64,000 nt of DNA from Microbacterium sp. NIBRBAC000506063 (GCF_017968845.1 NZ_CP072876.1:1240001-1304000); one strand, 5' to 3'; positions 8,497 through 17,669 are shown, counted from the first letter of the stretch. The notes: generated by a model from the sequence alone, not told the origin. Numbers and translations are program-made.

Positions 8497-8802
8497 ATGG
8501 CGAAGAAGAGCAAGATCGCCCGCAACGAGCAGCGCAAAGCTGTTGTCGAGCGCTACGCCGAGCGTCGCGCTGAGCTGAAGAAGACCCTGGTCGACCCGAA
8601 CGCGACCGACGAGGCCCGTGAGGCGGCTCGCGTCGGCCTGCAGAAGCTGCCGCGCAACGCGTCGCCGGTGCGCGTCCGCAACCGCGACGCCATCGACGGT
8701 CGCCCCCGTGGCCACCTGTCGAAGTTCGGCATCTCGCGTGTGCGCTTCCGCGACATGGCCCACCGTGGCGAGCTGCCCGGCATCACCAAGTCGAGCTGGT
8801 AA
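8497..8802 (+). CDS. rpsN: 30S ribosomal protein S14, long zinc-free form
   Basis: 101 residues ([14 protein letters not shown] to GITKSSW). The long form without CxxC motifs, in contrast with the 61-residue zinc form. All three proteins of this operon are the zinc-independent types. In other actinobacteria such sets are Zur-repressed paralogues; here they may simply be the housekeeping copies. No Zur box was seen. Confidence 0.95.
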   Translation: MAKKSKIARNEQRKAVVERYAERRAELKKTLVDPNATDEAREAARVGLQKLPRNASPVRVRNRDAIDGRPRGHLSKFGISRVRFRDMAHRGELPGITKSSW

Positions 8803-8816
8803 GCACAGTCTCATCG

Positions 8817-8850
8817 AAAGGGGCGGGGTTCTTCGGAACCCCGCCCCTTT
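8817..8850 (+). terminator. Strong intrinsic terminator of the rpmB-rpmG-rpsN operon
   Basis: A near-perfect 15-bp stem (AAAGGGGCGGGGTTC / GAACCCCGCCCCTTT) lies 15 bp after the rpsN stop. From here to 9118 there is no gene; the stretch holds two ccgcggaaacacgcg direct repeats (8901, 8993) and presumably the HU promoter. Confidence 0.9.
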
Positions 8851-9118
8851 CGCGTGCCTGCGGCGTGGTCTGGGTCGGCATGGCGCACGCATCCCGGATG
8901 CCGCGGAAACACGCGCAATGACGTCAGATTCTGTGGCGAATGTGACTGAAGTGAAGAAAGTGAACTCACGACACGCGCGGATCCTCCGAAACCCGCGGAA
9001 ACACGCGGAAATGTCGCCGGGGATTGATACATTCGAGGCGGTCGAAAGACCGACGGGGGCACTCGCTCTTCGCCCACAGAAACACGACGCGGCGGTCACG
9101 CCGTCGCTGGAGGAAGAC

Positions 9119-9403
9119 ATGGCTGACAACATCACCAAGACCGAGCTCGTCGCGAGCCTCGCTGCCGCCACGGGCGAGAGCCAGGCCACCGTTTCGCGCG
9201 TGCTCGACGCTCTGTTCGCGGGTGTCTCGGAGGCCGTCGCCGGCGGCAAGAAGGTCTCGATCCCGGGCTGGATCTCGTTCGAGCAGGTCGCCACGGCCGC
9301 CCGCACGGGCCGCAACCCGCAGACCGGTGCCGAGATCAAGATCCCGGCAGGCAAGCGCGTCAAGGTCACCGCCGGTTCCAAGCTCAAGGCTGCCGTCAAG
9401 TAA
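9119..9403 (+). CDS. hup: HU-family DNA-binding protein
   Basis: A 94-residue nucleoid-associated protein that binds and bends DNA as a dimer. Starts MADNITKTELVASLAAATGE. The arm region has the typical ARTGRNPQTGAEIKIPAGKR motif and it ends with the SKLKAAVK helix. GGAGGAAG precedes the ATG. It lacks the long Lys/Ala-rich tail of mycobacterial HupB. Monocistronic between two hairpins. Confidence 0.93.
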   Translation: MADNITKTELVASLAAATGESQATVSRVLDALFAGVSEAVAGGKKVSIPGWISFEQVATAARTGRNPQTGAEIKIPAGKRVKVTAGSKLKAAVK

Positions 9404-9416
9404 CTCTGACTCACGC

Positions 9417-9450
9417 GAAGGCCGTCGCCCCGTTTGGGGTGGCGGCCTTC
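9417..9450 (+). terminator. Hairpin terminator downstream of HU
   Basis: A 15-bp stem (GAAGGCCGTCGCCCC / GGGGTGGCGGCCTTC with one mismatch) with a GTTT loop starts 14 bp after the HU stop. No clear U-tract follows. Confidence 0.75.
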
Positions 9451-9532
9451 GGCGTCGGCGGGCGCGACGCCACAGGAGGCAGAGGTGCGGTGAGGGGCAG
9501 TGCCCGCGGCGAGACGCGGGCGCAGCCCCGCG

Positions 9533-9538
9533 TAGGCT
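9533..9538 (+). promoter_or_regulatory. -10 box of a leaderless promoter for the CopD-CtaG gene
   Basis: TAGGCT ends 6 nt before GTG 9545. The element fixes the start upstream of the region where the frame becomes consistent. Confidence 0.6.
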
Positions 9539-9544
9539 GGAGGG

Positions 9545-11648
9545 GTGATCCCGACGCCCCCTCCACACGGCGCGACGGTGCCGCACGGAGCCCCGGCGCG
9601 TGGGCCCGTCGCGTGCGCTGCGCGTCCTCGGCCCGGCGATCCTGCTGGTCTCGGCGCTCGTCGCCCTCCTCGTCGCTCTGAACGTGGGCGGCGGCGCCGC
9701 GCCACTGCCTCTGCAGGATCCCGGTGCGTTCGTGCGCTGGGCGCTGCCGGTGGCGAAGCTGGTCACCAACCTCTCGGCCGCACTCATGATCGGGCCGCTG
9801 GTCCTCGCGCTGTTCACGCTTCGACCCGGAGAGCGTCCTTTCGAGCAGGCGCTGAATGCGGCATCCGTCGGCGCAGCCCTGTTCACGGTGGCCGCGGCGA
9901 CGACCGTGTTCCTGACGTTCATGAGCATCTTCAACCCGCAGCTGAGCGCCGAGCGCGAGTTCGGCGCCCAGCTGGGGCGCTTCCTCTTCGAGCTGCCGAT
10001 CGGCCAGGCGTGGGTCATCGCGGTCATCCTGGGGGCGATCGTCACCCTCCTGCTGTTCGCCTGGCGGACCTGGACGCCGGTGCTCCTGACGACCGTCCTG
10101 GCGATGGCGACTCTTCTGCCGATCGCGACGACGGGCCACTCGGGCGACCTGTCCGGTCACGGCCTCGCGGTCAACTCGATCCTCCTGCACATGGTCGCCG
10201 CCGCGGTCTGGCTCGGCGGACTGCTGCTCCTGGTGCTCCTGCGCGGCGGCGGGTCGGTTGTCGACGAGCCGATCCTGCGCCGCTACTCGTCGATCGCGCT
10301 CGCCGCGTTCGTGGTGGTGGCGGCATCCGGACTCGCCCGCTCCTTCGTCGCCCTCGAGACCTGGGCCGACCTGTGGACGCCCTACGGCGCGATCCTGATC
10401 GCGAAGATCGCGCTGCTCACCGGTCTCGGAGCCTTCGGCGTCTGGTATCGGATGCGGCTGATCCCCCAGATCGCTTCGCGATCCCGGTCCCTGAGCGAGG
10501 CCGGGCGCAGCCCGGCGGAGTCGAAGGGCGCTCAGAGCACCGCATCCGCGTGGTTCTGGCGCCTCGTGGGCGCGGAGCTCGCGCTCATGGGGCTCGCCTC
10601 GGGGCGGCCGCGGCGCTCGGGCGCACCCCCACCCGGCGGGGACGAGGTTCCGGCGATGCGGACCCCGGCCGAGCTGCTCATGGGCGAACCGGTGCCGCCG
10701 GAGCTGACGCCCATCCGGTGGGTCACCATGTGGGACGTCGACATCCTCTGGCTGCTGGGCGGACTGTTCGGCATCTTCTTCTATCTGGCGGCGGTGTGGC
10801 GCCTACGCCGCCGCGGCCACTCCTGGCCCGTGCATCGCACGGTGCTGTGGGTCGTCGGCCTCCTCGCGCTGATCTGGGTCACGTCCGGCTCGATCAACCT
10901 CTATCAGGACTTCCTCTTCAGCGTGCACATGCTCGGGCACATGCTGCTGGGATGGGATCCCGCTGCTGCTGGTGGGCGCGGCGCCCATCACCCTGGCGCT
11001 GCGCGCGATCCGCAAGCGTGACGACGGCACGCGCGGCGGCCGGGAGTGGATCCTGTGGGCAGTGCACTCGCCGTGGTCGCGCATCGTGACGCATCCGATC
11101 GTGGCGGCGGCGATCTTCATCATCTCGCTGTGGGCGTTCTACTTCACCGACCTCTTCCGCTGGGCGATGTACGACCACCTGGGACACCAGTGGATGATCA
11201 TCCACTTCCTCATCTCCGGCTACCTCTTCACGATGAGTCTGATCGGATCCGACCCGGTCCCCTACCGCCTGCCGTATGCGGGCAGGCTCGTGACGCTCAT
11301 CACGACGATGGCGATGCACGCCTTCTTCGGCGTCGCGCTCATGATGCAGACCGGCCTCATGGTCGCTGAGTGGTTCGGCGCGACCGGGCGCACCTGGGGG
11401 CGACCCCGATGGAGGACCAGTACGTCGGCGGCGGCATCGCCTGGTCGATCGGCGAGATCCCGACGCTCATCCTCGCGGTGACGGTGGCGATCCTGTGGAG
11501 CCGCGACGACACCAAGGTATCCCGTCGCCGCGACCGGCACGCCGACCGCACGGGCGAGGCCGAGCTCGAGGAGTACAACGCGCAGCTGGCGAAGCTCGCC
11601 GAGCGCGATCGCCGGGCGGCCGAGCGCGAGGCGCAGCGATCGCGGTAG
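9545..11648 (+). CDS. CopD / cytochrome-c-oxidase-assembly (CtaG) fusion membrane protein, several frame slips
   Basis: About 700 residues with some 14 membrane helices. The N-terminal half is a CopD-type copper domain (LVTNLSAALMIGPLVLALF, TTGHSGDLSGHG, HMVAAAVWLGGLLLLVLL). The C-terminal half is a caa3_CtaG domain (VTMWDVDILWLLGG, FLFSVHMLGHMLL, YDHLGHQWMIIHFL, EDQYVGGGIAWSIGEIP), whose His residues are likely copper ligands. It probably delivers copper for cytochrome oxidase biogenesis. Start GTG 9545 is chosen from the TAGGCT box 6 nt ahead; GTG 9600 is the alternative. Slips occur near 9,595, 10,955 (two short G runs) and 11,398, possibly also near 10,610. A dispersed repeat lies at 10,490-10,528 in the inter-domain loop. 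Confidence 0.85.
10490..10528 (+). repeat. Dispersed repeat inside the CopD-CtaG coding sequence
   Basis: cctgagcgaggccgggcgca followed by gcccggcggagtcgaaggg. Same cctgag...tcgaaggg frame as 1640-1681, with its own inner palindrome (ccgggc/gcccgg). It adds Ser/Arg/Glu residues in a cytoplasmic loop. Confidence 0.65.
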
Positions 11649-11669
11649 TCGGATGCCGCGGCATCCGCG

Positions 11670-12725
11670 TCAGTCCGCCGGAGCCCGACCCGGATCGACA
11701 GCGAACCGTCCGGCAGCAGCGTCACGGTGCCGTTGACCCGGAAGGGCACATCCTCGCTGACCGACACGATCGAGCCGTCGAAGATCGACTGCACGTCGAC
11801 GTGGATGTGGGCGACGGCATCGGTCGTGGGATCTGCCAGTGCGCACCGTCGGGCGCGACCTCTACGCTCGGATGCCGGGCGATCGACCACTCCGGCTCGG
11901 TCGTGATCCGGTGGTCGACCTCGAAGCCGAAGGGGCACGCGGTCGGCAGCAGCACCCGCTGGGTGGTGCACTCCTCGAGGAACTCCTCCACCCGCTCCTG
12001 CACCACTCGGACGAACTCCTCGGTCGGCTGGGTCTGCACGTCGACGGGCGTGACGGCGAGCGGGTGTCGGCGAGGAAGCGGACGCCCGGGGTCTCCGAGA
12101 CGGCCGTGTCGACCGAGACCGAGTACATGCCGGGGTGAACACGAACAGGGGCACCGGTTCGAGCGGATCGGAGTCGACGCCGCCGGCGGCGACTTGACGC
12201 CGGTCGAAGGTGAAGCCGTTGACGGTGAGTTCGTCGGAGCCGCGGACGATCAGGTCGAGGATCGCGAGAGGGACTCGGCGAAGCGCCAGCGCGGCACGAC
12301 GCCGTTCCAGCCGTCCTGCGTGACGAGGAAGACGCTCGTGCCGGGATGGCCGCCGGCGCGGTAGCGCGCGGTGACGCGGGTGATCCCGTCGTCGCCGGCG
12401 CGCTCGTCGACGATGGTGATCTGACTCAGTGACCCGAGGGCGGTCTGACGCAGCAGGGCGTCGGAGGGCGTGGCCTCCAGACCGAGGGGCTCGAGAGCGG
12501 CGCGGTCGACGGCGACGCCGGGAACCCGCAGGGCGTCGGCGGCCCGCGACTCCTCCAGCAGACCCAGGTAGCGCTGGACGAAGGCGGAAGGGCTGTAGAC
12601 CTCGCGGTACAGCGCCATCCCGCCGGCACCCAGCGCGGCGAGGAGCAGCAGGCCGACGACGGACAGGATCGTCAGGTCGACGCCCAGCGACCGGCGACGG
12701 CGCCGGGGACGGGTGACTGATCCAT
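11670..12725 (-). CDS. Actinobacterial membrane-anchored protein of unknown function, multiple frame slips
   Basis: About 350 residues: a short basic cytoplasmic start (RRRRRSLGVDL), one membrane helix (LTILSVVGLLLLAALGAGG), then an extracytoplasmic alpha/beta region with VYSPSAFVQRYLGLLEESRA, VTARYRAGGHPGTSVFLV, GSDELTVNGFTFDRRQV, EECTTQRVLLPTACPFGFEV and VTLLPDGSLSIRVGL. No catalytic motif is recognisable; the start of the outer domain resembles DUF4878/NTF2-like folds. ATG 12725 has TAGACT 6 nt upstream and no ribosome site, so it is probably leaderless. At least four slips (near 12,700, 12,265, 12,130, 12,050 and 11,840) are needed to read through, and the exact 3' end is approximate. Confidence 0.6.
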
Positions 12726-12731
12726 GCGGCA

Positions 12732-12737
12732 AGTCTA
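12732..12737 (-). promoter_or_regulatory. -10 box of a leaderless promoter (minus strand)
   Basis: Minus-strand TAGACT lies 6 nt before ATG 12725. It is divergent from the TAGCAT box of the helicase gene 70 bp away. Confidence 0.55.
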
Positions 12738-12805
12738 GGCAAGCCGGCCTGACACGAAGCCGAACGTCGCCCACAGGCGCCGCCCGCCGCATCCGTCCGA
12801 GCATC

Positions 12806-12811
12806 TAGCAT
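12806..12811 (+). promoter_or_regulatory. -10 box of a leaderless promoter for the helicase gene
   Basis: TAGCAT lies 6 nt before GTG 12818. This spacing makes the second of two adjacent GTG codons the likely first base of the transcript. Confidence 0.6.
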
Positions 12812-12817
12812 GGGGTG

Positions 12818-14203
12818 GTGAACCTCCCCGCCCTGTCCGAGGAGCAGCGCGAGCTGTTCCGGCTGATCGAAGACACGAGCGCGCATGTCTTCATCACCGG
12901 CCGCGCCGGGACGGGCAAGTCGACACTTCTGCAGTACTTCGCCTGGAACACGCGCAAGCAGATCGCGATCTGCGCGCCCACGGGCGTCGCGGCGCTCAAC
13001 GTCGAGGGCCAGACGATCCACTCGCTGTTCCGCCTGCCCATCGGCCTCATCGCCGACCAGGACCTGGAGCAGTCGGATGCCACGCGCCGCATCCTGAACG
13101 CCATCGACACGCTCGTGATCGATGAGGTGTCGATGGTCAACGCCGACCTCATGGACGCGATCGACCGTTCGCTGCGCCAGGCACGCGCCCGCCGCGCGGA
13201 GCCCTTCGGCGGCGTGCAGGTGATCATGTTCGGCGACCCCTACCAGCTGGCGCCGGTGCCGCCACGGGGCGACGAGCTGCGCTACATCCAGGACCACTAT
13301 CGTTCATTCTGGTTCTTCGACGCGTGGGTGTGGGCGGGCGCGAGCGGCGGAGACGAGGGCGGCATGCTCGACCTCGGCCGCCACGGCGCCGAGCTGCACA
13401 TCCGCGAGCTCGTGCAGATCCACCGCCAGTCCGACGACGGTTTCAAGGCGATGCTGAACGCGGTGCGCTTCGGCCGCGTCACCGCCGACATCGCCGGCGT
13501 CCTCAACGATGCCGGGGCGCGCACACCGCCGGATCCCGAGCCCGGCGAAGTGCCGATCATCACCCTCGCGACCCGCAACGACATCGTCAACAACATCAAC
13601 CGCCGGCACCTGGCGGCGCTGCCCGGGCGCGAGCAGACGGCGGTCGCCGAGATCAACGGCGACTTCGGGCGCGGCGAGACCGCGTATCCGGCGGATGCCG
13701 AGCTGAAGCTCAAGGTGGGCGCCCAGGTGATGTTCCTGCGCAACGACGTGGGCGCGCAGGGCGACCCGCCGCGGTGGGTGAACGGCACGATCGGCACGGT
13801 CAACCGCATCCTGGGCGGCTCGGTGCGCGTGGAGATCGACGGCGACGAGGTCGAGGTCGAACCCGCCGTCTGGGAACGCTTCCGCTACGCCTACAACCCG
13901 GGCTCGAAGACGCTCAGCCGCGAAGTGGTCGCCGAGTTCACCCAGTTCCCGTTGCGGTTGGCGTGGGCGGTCACGATCCACAAATCGCAGGGCAAGACCT
14001 ACGACCGGGCGATCATCGACCTCGGCTCAGGGGCGTTCGCGCCGGGACAGACCTACGTCGCGCTCTCGCGCCTGACCTCGATCGAGGGGTTGTACCTCTC
14101 CCGGCCGCTGCGCCCGAGCGACATTCGTGTCGACCCCGACGTCGCGCGCTTCATGGCCGGTGCGCAGCGCGTCGCGTCGACACCCGTCCTGGCAGCTGAG
14201 TAA
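12818..14203 (+). CDS. Superfamily 1 helicase of the Pif1/RecD type
   Basis: 461 residues, intact. Motif I HVFITGRAGTGKSTLLQ (residues about 25-40), APTGVAALNVEGQTIHSLF (Ia), LVIDEVSMVNADLMD (II), VIMFGDPYQLAPVPP (III), then the second RecA domain with WAVTIHKSQGKTYDRAIIDL (V) and TYVALSRLTSIEGLYLS (VI). An ATP-driven 5'-3' DNA helicase acting in replication, recombination or repair is expected. It stands alone without a DHH or nuclease domain. GTG 12815 is an alternative start three bases earlier. No frame slips here. Confidence 0.9.
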   Translation: MNLPALSEEQRELFRLIEDTSAHVFITGRAGTGKSTLLQYFAWNTRKQIAICAPTGVAALNVEGQTIHSLFRLPIGLIADQDLEQSDATRRILNAIDTLVIDEVSMVNADLMDAIDRSLRQARARRAEPFGGVQVIMFGDPYQLAPVPPRGDELRYIQDHYRSFWFFDAWVWAGASGGDEGGMLDLGRHGAELHIRELVQIHRQSDDGFKAMLNAVRFGRVTADIAGVLNDAGARTPPDPEPGEVPIITLATRNDIVNNINRRHLAALPGREQTAVAEINGDFGRGETAYPADAELKLKVGAQVMFLRNDVGAQGDPPRWVNGTIGTVNRILGGSVRVEIDGDEVEVEPAVWERFRYAYNPGSKTLSREVVAEFTQFPLRLAWAVTIHKSQGKTYDRAIIDLGSGAFAPGQTYVALSRLTSIEGLYLSRPLRPSDIRVDPDVARFMAGAQRVASTPVLAAE

Positions 14204-14253
14204 CGTTCGCGCCACGCGCGAGCGCAACCGGGCCGCCCGCGAGAGCGCAATCC

Positions 14254-14318
14254 GGTCGTTGAGCGAGAGCGGCGCAGCCGATCGAGTCGAAACGCCCTGG
14301 CGTCGACCGCTCGAAGGG
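14254..14318. repeat. Intergenic dispersed palindromic repeat
   Basis: Contains cgttgagcgagagcggcgca, then gagtcgaaacgccctggcgt, then tcgaaggg. The segment gagtcgaarcgccctggcgt is shared with 2,648-2,668. It lies between the convergent helicase and heme oxygenase genes. Confidence 0.6.
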
Positions 14319-14365
14319 AGTGCCGGATCTCGTCACTGCGCGACCCGCCGCTACGCACCCCGCCG

Positions 14366-15010
14366 CTACGCGACCTGGCGCTCGCGGTCGAGCTCCTCGA
14401 AGAGCTCGGTGTTGAACTGGTAGGCCAGCAGCACCTCGTCGATCACGCGGGCCTTCTCGTCGTCGTCCCAGGGGCGGCGTCGAGCTGCTCGCGGTAGACG
14501 TCCTTGAATGCCTTCGGGTCGGCGATGTCGTCGAAGAGGTAGAAACCGACGCCGTTGGTCTCGAACCCGAAGCGGCGCTGCATGACGCGGCCGATGAAGA
14601 TGCCGCCGGAGAGGTCGCCGAGGTAGCGGGTGTAGTGGTGGGCGACGAAGCCGCCCGCCCAGGTGGCGCCCACCTGATTGATGCGGTCGACGTAGCGGCG
14701 CGTGGCCGACAGCGGCGCGATGCGCTCGCGCCAGTCGGCGCCGATGAGGAACTCGAGGTCCGACTCGAGGCGGGCAGGCGCGTGAGCTTGTCGCTGATGA
14801 AGACGGATGCCACGGGTCGTTCGTCATGCGGGCGGCGGCGCTCTCGAGCGCCTCGTAGATGAAGTAGTGCTGGGCCACCAGGGCGACATAGTCTTCGCGA
14901 GACCCTTCGCCCTTGAGGAGGTCGGCCATGAACCCTGCGGTCTCGCTGCGCGAGTGGGAGCCGGCGGAGCGCTCGCGGAGAGCAGCGGAGAAGGAGATGA
15001 TTTCGGCCAT
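14366..15010 (-). CDS. Heme oxygenase (HO-1/HmuO type), frame slips
   Basis: Oxidative cleavage of heme to biliverdin, CO and iron, used for iron acquisition. About 215 residues. The N-terminus has the proximal-His segment (AALRERSAGSHSRSE) and HYFIYEALESAA. The distal helix reads AHHYTRYLGDLSGGIFIGRV with the conserved GDLSGG, followed by FYLFDDIADPKAFKDVYREQ and the C-terminal EVLLAYQFNTELFEEL. Two or three slips lie between 14,470 and 14,810. A DtxR/IdeR-like box lies 10 bp upstream, and a DUF2470 gene sits just upstream in the same orientation. Confidence 0.87.
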   Translation of the reverse strand: MAEIISFSAALRERSAGSHSRSETAGFMADLLKGEGSREDYVALVAQHYFIYEALESAAARMTNDPWHPSSSATSSRACPPRVGPRVPHRRRLARAHRAAVGHAPLRRPHQSGGRHLGGRLRRPPLHPLPRRPLRRHLHRPRHAAPLRVRDQRRRFLPLRRHRRPEGIQGRLPRAARRRPWDDDEKARVIDEVLLAYQFNTELFEELDRERQVA

Positions 15011-15020
15011 GCTCTCAGTG

Positions 15021-15039
15021 TAAGGGTAACCTCACCTGA
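15021..15039 (-). promoter_or_regulatory. Iron box (DtxR/IdeR type) in front of heme oxygenase
   Basis: On the minus strand TCAGGTGAGGTTACCCTTA matches the 19-bp consensus TTAGGTTAGGCTAACCTAA at 14 positions, including both AGG.../...CC cores. It ends 10 bp before the heme oxygenase ATG and would block transcription when iron is plentiful. Confidence 0.7.
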
Positions 15040-15041
15040 AC

Positions 15042-15067
15042 ACAGCCGCGAGATTCCGCGGCTGTGG
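15042..15067 (-). terminator. Hairpin between the DUF2470 gene and heme oxygenase
   Basis: acagccgcg and cgcggctgt form a 9-bp stem around a short loop, just after the DUF2470 stop and before the iron box. There is no U-tract, so termination may be weak. Confidence 0.45.
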
Positions 15068-15080
15068 AGAAGGATGACGC

Positions 15081-15386
15081 TCAGGCGTGAGGGCGCGGGG
15101 TGAGGCCGAGGCGTTCGCAGGCCGCGTCGTAGAGCGCCACGATCTCGCGGCGGACCTCGGGTCGCTCGCTGATGGGGCCGCCGGGCCAGGGCACGCGCAG
15201 TTCTTCGGCGGCGTCGTCGCGGGTGATCTCCCACACGCCGGCATCCCCGTCGAATCCGGTCATGACGGCGGCGGTCACGGCATCCGACGCGAACGCGCGG
15301 GCGATGAGCATGTTGTCGTCGGCGTGGTCGTCGTTCATATGGTGCAGGACGGCGGTGACGATTGCGGGGTCGAAAGTGTGCGGCAC
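15081..15386 (-). CDS. DUF2470-domain protein, heme-utilisation associated
   Basis: 101 residues, uninterrupted. It matches the stand-alone DUF2470 domain found at the C-terminus of HugZ-type heme utilisation proteins: VTAVLHHMNDDHADDNMLIA at the N-terminus (HMNxDH motif), then MTGFDGDAGVWEI and VRREIVALYDAACERLG. It probably handles heme or assists the adjacent heme oxygenase. GTG 15386 has TAGGCT 6 nt upstream on the same strand and no ribosome site, so it is likely leaderless. Confidence 0.8.
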   Translation of the reverse strand: MPHTFDPAIVTAVLHHMNDDHADDNMLIARAFASDAVTAAVMTGFDGDAGVWEITRDDAAEELRVPWPGGPISERPEVRREIVALYDAACERLGLTPRPHA

Positions 15387-15392
15387 GCCCCC

Positions 15393-15398
15393 AGCCTA
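15393..15398 (-). promoter_or_regulatory. -10 box of a leaderless promoter for the DUF2470 gene
   Basis: Minus-strand TAGGCT, 6 nt before GTG 15386. Confidence 0.55.
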
Positions 15399-15492
15399 CG
15401 TCGTGCGCGGGCGGGCGGGCGAGAGCGGCAGCGTGGATGGTTCGGGCTCTCAGGAACCGCAGATTAGACTCATCTGAGATTTAGGGGGTCGA

Positions 15493-16763
15493 ATGTCGTT
15501 GTCCCGCAGACTGAGCGCCGTCGTCGCCGGAACCGCCGCCGCGATGCTGGCGCTCTCGGCGTGCTCTGATCCGGCCGCGTCGACCTACGAGCCGCCCTAT
15601 CAGGTCGAGGGGTCGCTCCCGGCAGACACGGTCGCGCAACTCGAAGATGCCGTCACCCACGCGATGGGCACGACCGGTGCCAGCGGTGCGATCGTCGGCG
15701 TCTGGGTCCCGTGGGCGGGAAGCTGGGTCGCCGGACTCGGCACGCAGAGCGCCGACTCCAGCGCGCCGGTCACCAGCGACATGTCCTTCCGCATCGCCGA
15801 TGTGACCCGGCTCATGACGTGCGACCTGCTCTACATCCTCGACGCCGACGGCGTGCTGTCGAAGGAGGCTCCGGTGTCGCAGTACGTCTCGGGCGTTCCG
15901 AACCTGAGCGATGTGACCCTGCTGGACCTCTGCAACGGCACCGCCGGCATCGGCACCTTCGAGGGCACCGTCAGCAGCATGGTGCTGCGCAACCCCGAGC
16001 GTCAGTGGGGCCGCTGGAGCTGGCCGCCTACGGCGTCGGCAAGGCGCGCACCGAGATCAAGACGAAGTACCGGAACTCGGATGCCGCTTACATGCTGCTC
16101 GGCCTGGCGCTCGAGCGCGCGACCGGCAAGTCGGCGTCCACGCTGTACAGCGAGTATCTCGCCGCGCCCCTCGAGCTCGAGGGCACGGTGCTGCCGTCGC
16201 CGGCCGCCGCCCTGCCGGAGGGCAACGCGCTGTCCGGCCACTACCTGCCCCGCGAGGACGGCGAGTTCGTGTGCACCGAGCCGGTGGACATCTCGCGCAT
16301 GTCGTCGAGCATCGGGTACACCGACTCGGGCGCGGTCTCGACGATCGACGACCTCGGCCGCTACATGCGGGCCATGGCGACGCAGACCCTGGCCGGCGGC
16401 GAGAACTCGACCCGGTGGGCCGAGCCGCTGCCGCTGTCCGACAGCGCGGCGCGCTGGCGACAGACGACGGGCGGGGCTCATCTCGTCGGACCGCTCATCG
16501 GCCAGTACGGCACGGTTCCCGGATACGCGACGGCCGCCTTCTCCGACCCGGAGACGGGCTTCACGGTCGCCGTCGTGATGAACAACTCCTCGGGCGGCGG
16601 GATGCCGATCGGCTATCTCGCCTGGGAACTGGCCGCCATCGCCTCGAAGGTCCCGGCGGCATCCGGTGAGACCGAACCCGAGTTCGCGCTGCCGTTCACC
16701 GCCGACACATACCACAAGCGGATCGCCGACCGCGCGATCTGCTCGCCGCCGGCCGAAGACTAG
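15493..16763 (+). CDS. Lipoprotein of the serine beta-lactamase/penicillin-binding-like fold, probably inactive, one frame slip
   Basis: About 423 residues. Lipoprotein signal peptide with LSAC lipobox near residue 23, so it is anchored outside the membrane. The fold of class C beta-lactamase-like hydrolases is clear (VGVWVPWAGSWVAGLG, MSFRIADVTRLMTCDLL, VTLLDLCNGTAG, YRNSDAAYMLLGLALERATG, PGYATAAFSDPETGFTVAVV). At the catalytic SxxK position, where relatives have ASVTK, the sequence is ADVTR: Ser is replaced by Asp and Lys by Arg. The usual HTSG is NGTAG. The YxN motif remains. This points to a binding or sensing role rather than hydrolysis. A slip near 16,008 (G run) joins the halves. Confidence 0.75.
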
Positions 16764-16765
16764 AC

Positions 16766-17632
16766 GTGTCGGGATCGGCGCGCGGCGGTGCCGTCGTCCT
16801 CGTCACGATCGGCCTGATCTGCCAGGAGGTCGGCGCCTCGATCGCCGTGCTGTTGTTCCCGGCGGCGGGCCTCTGGGCATGGTCGCGCTGCGGCTGTTCT
16901 TCTCCGCGGTGATCCTGCTGATCATTGCCCGACCCCGGATGCGGGGCACACCGCATCCGGATGGCGGGCCGTGTGGGCGCTGGGCCTCTCGCTCGCCGTC
17001 ATGAACGGCTTCTTCTACCTCGCGCTGGAACGGCTCGCGCTCGGGGTGACCGTGACGATCGAGGTGCTCGGTCCGCTCGCGCTCGCCGTGATCACGGCGC
17101 GCCGGCGGATCGTGTGGCTGTGGGCGCTCGTCGCTCTCGTCGGGGTCGTCGCGCTCGGCGGGGCGGGTGGGATCGCCTCGACCCGGTCGGGGTGCTGTTC
17201 GCCCTCGGTGCGGCGGCCTGCTGGGCGCTCTACATCCTCTCGGCCGCGAGCGTCGGGCGTGCCTTCGAGAAGCTCGACGGGCTGGCACTGGCGATGATGG
17301 TCGGTGCGGCCGTCGCCCTGCCGTTCGGATTCCTCACCGCCGGCACGGCGATCCTGCGGCCGGAGATCCTCCTCCTGGGCGCGGCGGTCGCCCTGTTGAG
17401 CTCGACGATCCCCTATGCGCTCGAGCTCGTCGCGCTGCGGCGCATCACCCCGGCGGTGTTCGGCATCCTCATGAGCCTCGCGCCGGCGACGGCGGCGCTC
17501 GCCGGGTTCGTGCTCCTGCAGCAGCACCTGACCTGGCTCGAGCTCGTCGGGATCGCACTCGTCGTGCTCGCCAGCGCGGGCGCCGTCTGGGCGGGGCGCG
17601 AGCGGCCCGTGGTGTCGGAGCCGGTGGCGTAG
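16766..17632 (+). CDS. EamA-family transporter (RhtA/DMT type), three frame slips
   Basis: About 289 residues, ten hydrophobic helices in two EamA repeats: GAVVLVTIGLICQEVGASIA, ALRLFFSAVILLIIARPRM, GLSLAVMNGFFYLALERLAL, VTVTIEVLGPLALAVITARR, then GVLFALGAAACWALYILSAA and YALELVALRRITPAVFGILM. This is the arrangement of amino-acid/metabolite exporters such as threonine/homoserine exporter RhtA. GTG 16766 follows the previous stop by 2 bp. Slips near 16,872, 16,965 and 17,170 restore the repeats. Substrate cannot be read from sequence. Confidence 0.8.
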
Positions 17633-17657
17633 TCTGGTCTAGCTTAGCTAAGTCAGG

Positions 17658-17663
17658 TATCAT
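17658..17663 (+). promoter_or_regulatory. -10 box of a leaderless promoter for the Phd/YefM-VapC-type pair
   Basis: TATCAT lies 6 nt before ATG 17670. The preceding tagcttagctaag (17640-17652) is a short palindrome that may be the antitoxin operator. Confidence 0.6.
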
Positions 17664-17669
17664 GGTCTC

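Noticed and set aside
8901..9007. Two ccgcggaaacacgcg direct repeats upstream of HU as a regulatory array
   Set aside because: Only two copies 92 bp apart with no symmetry; noted but not enough for a site.
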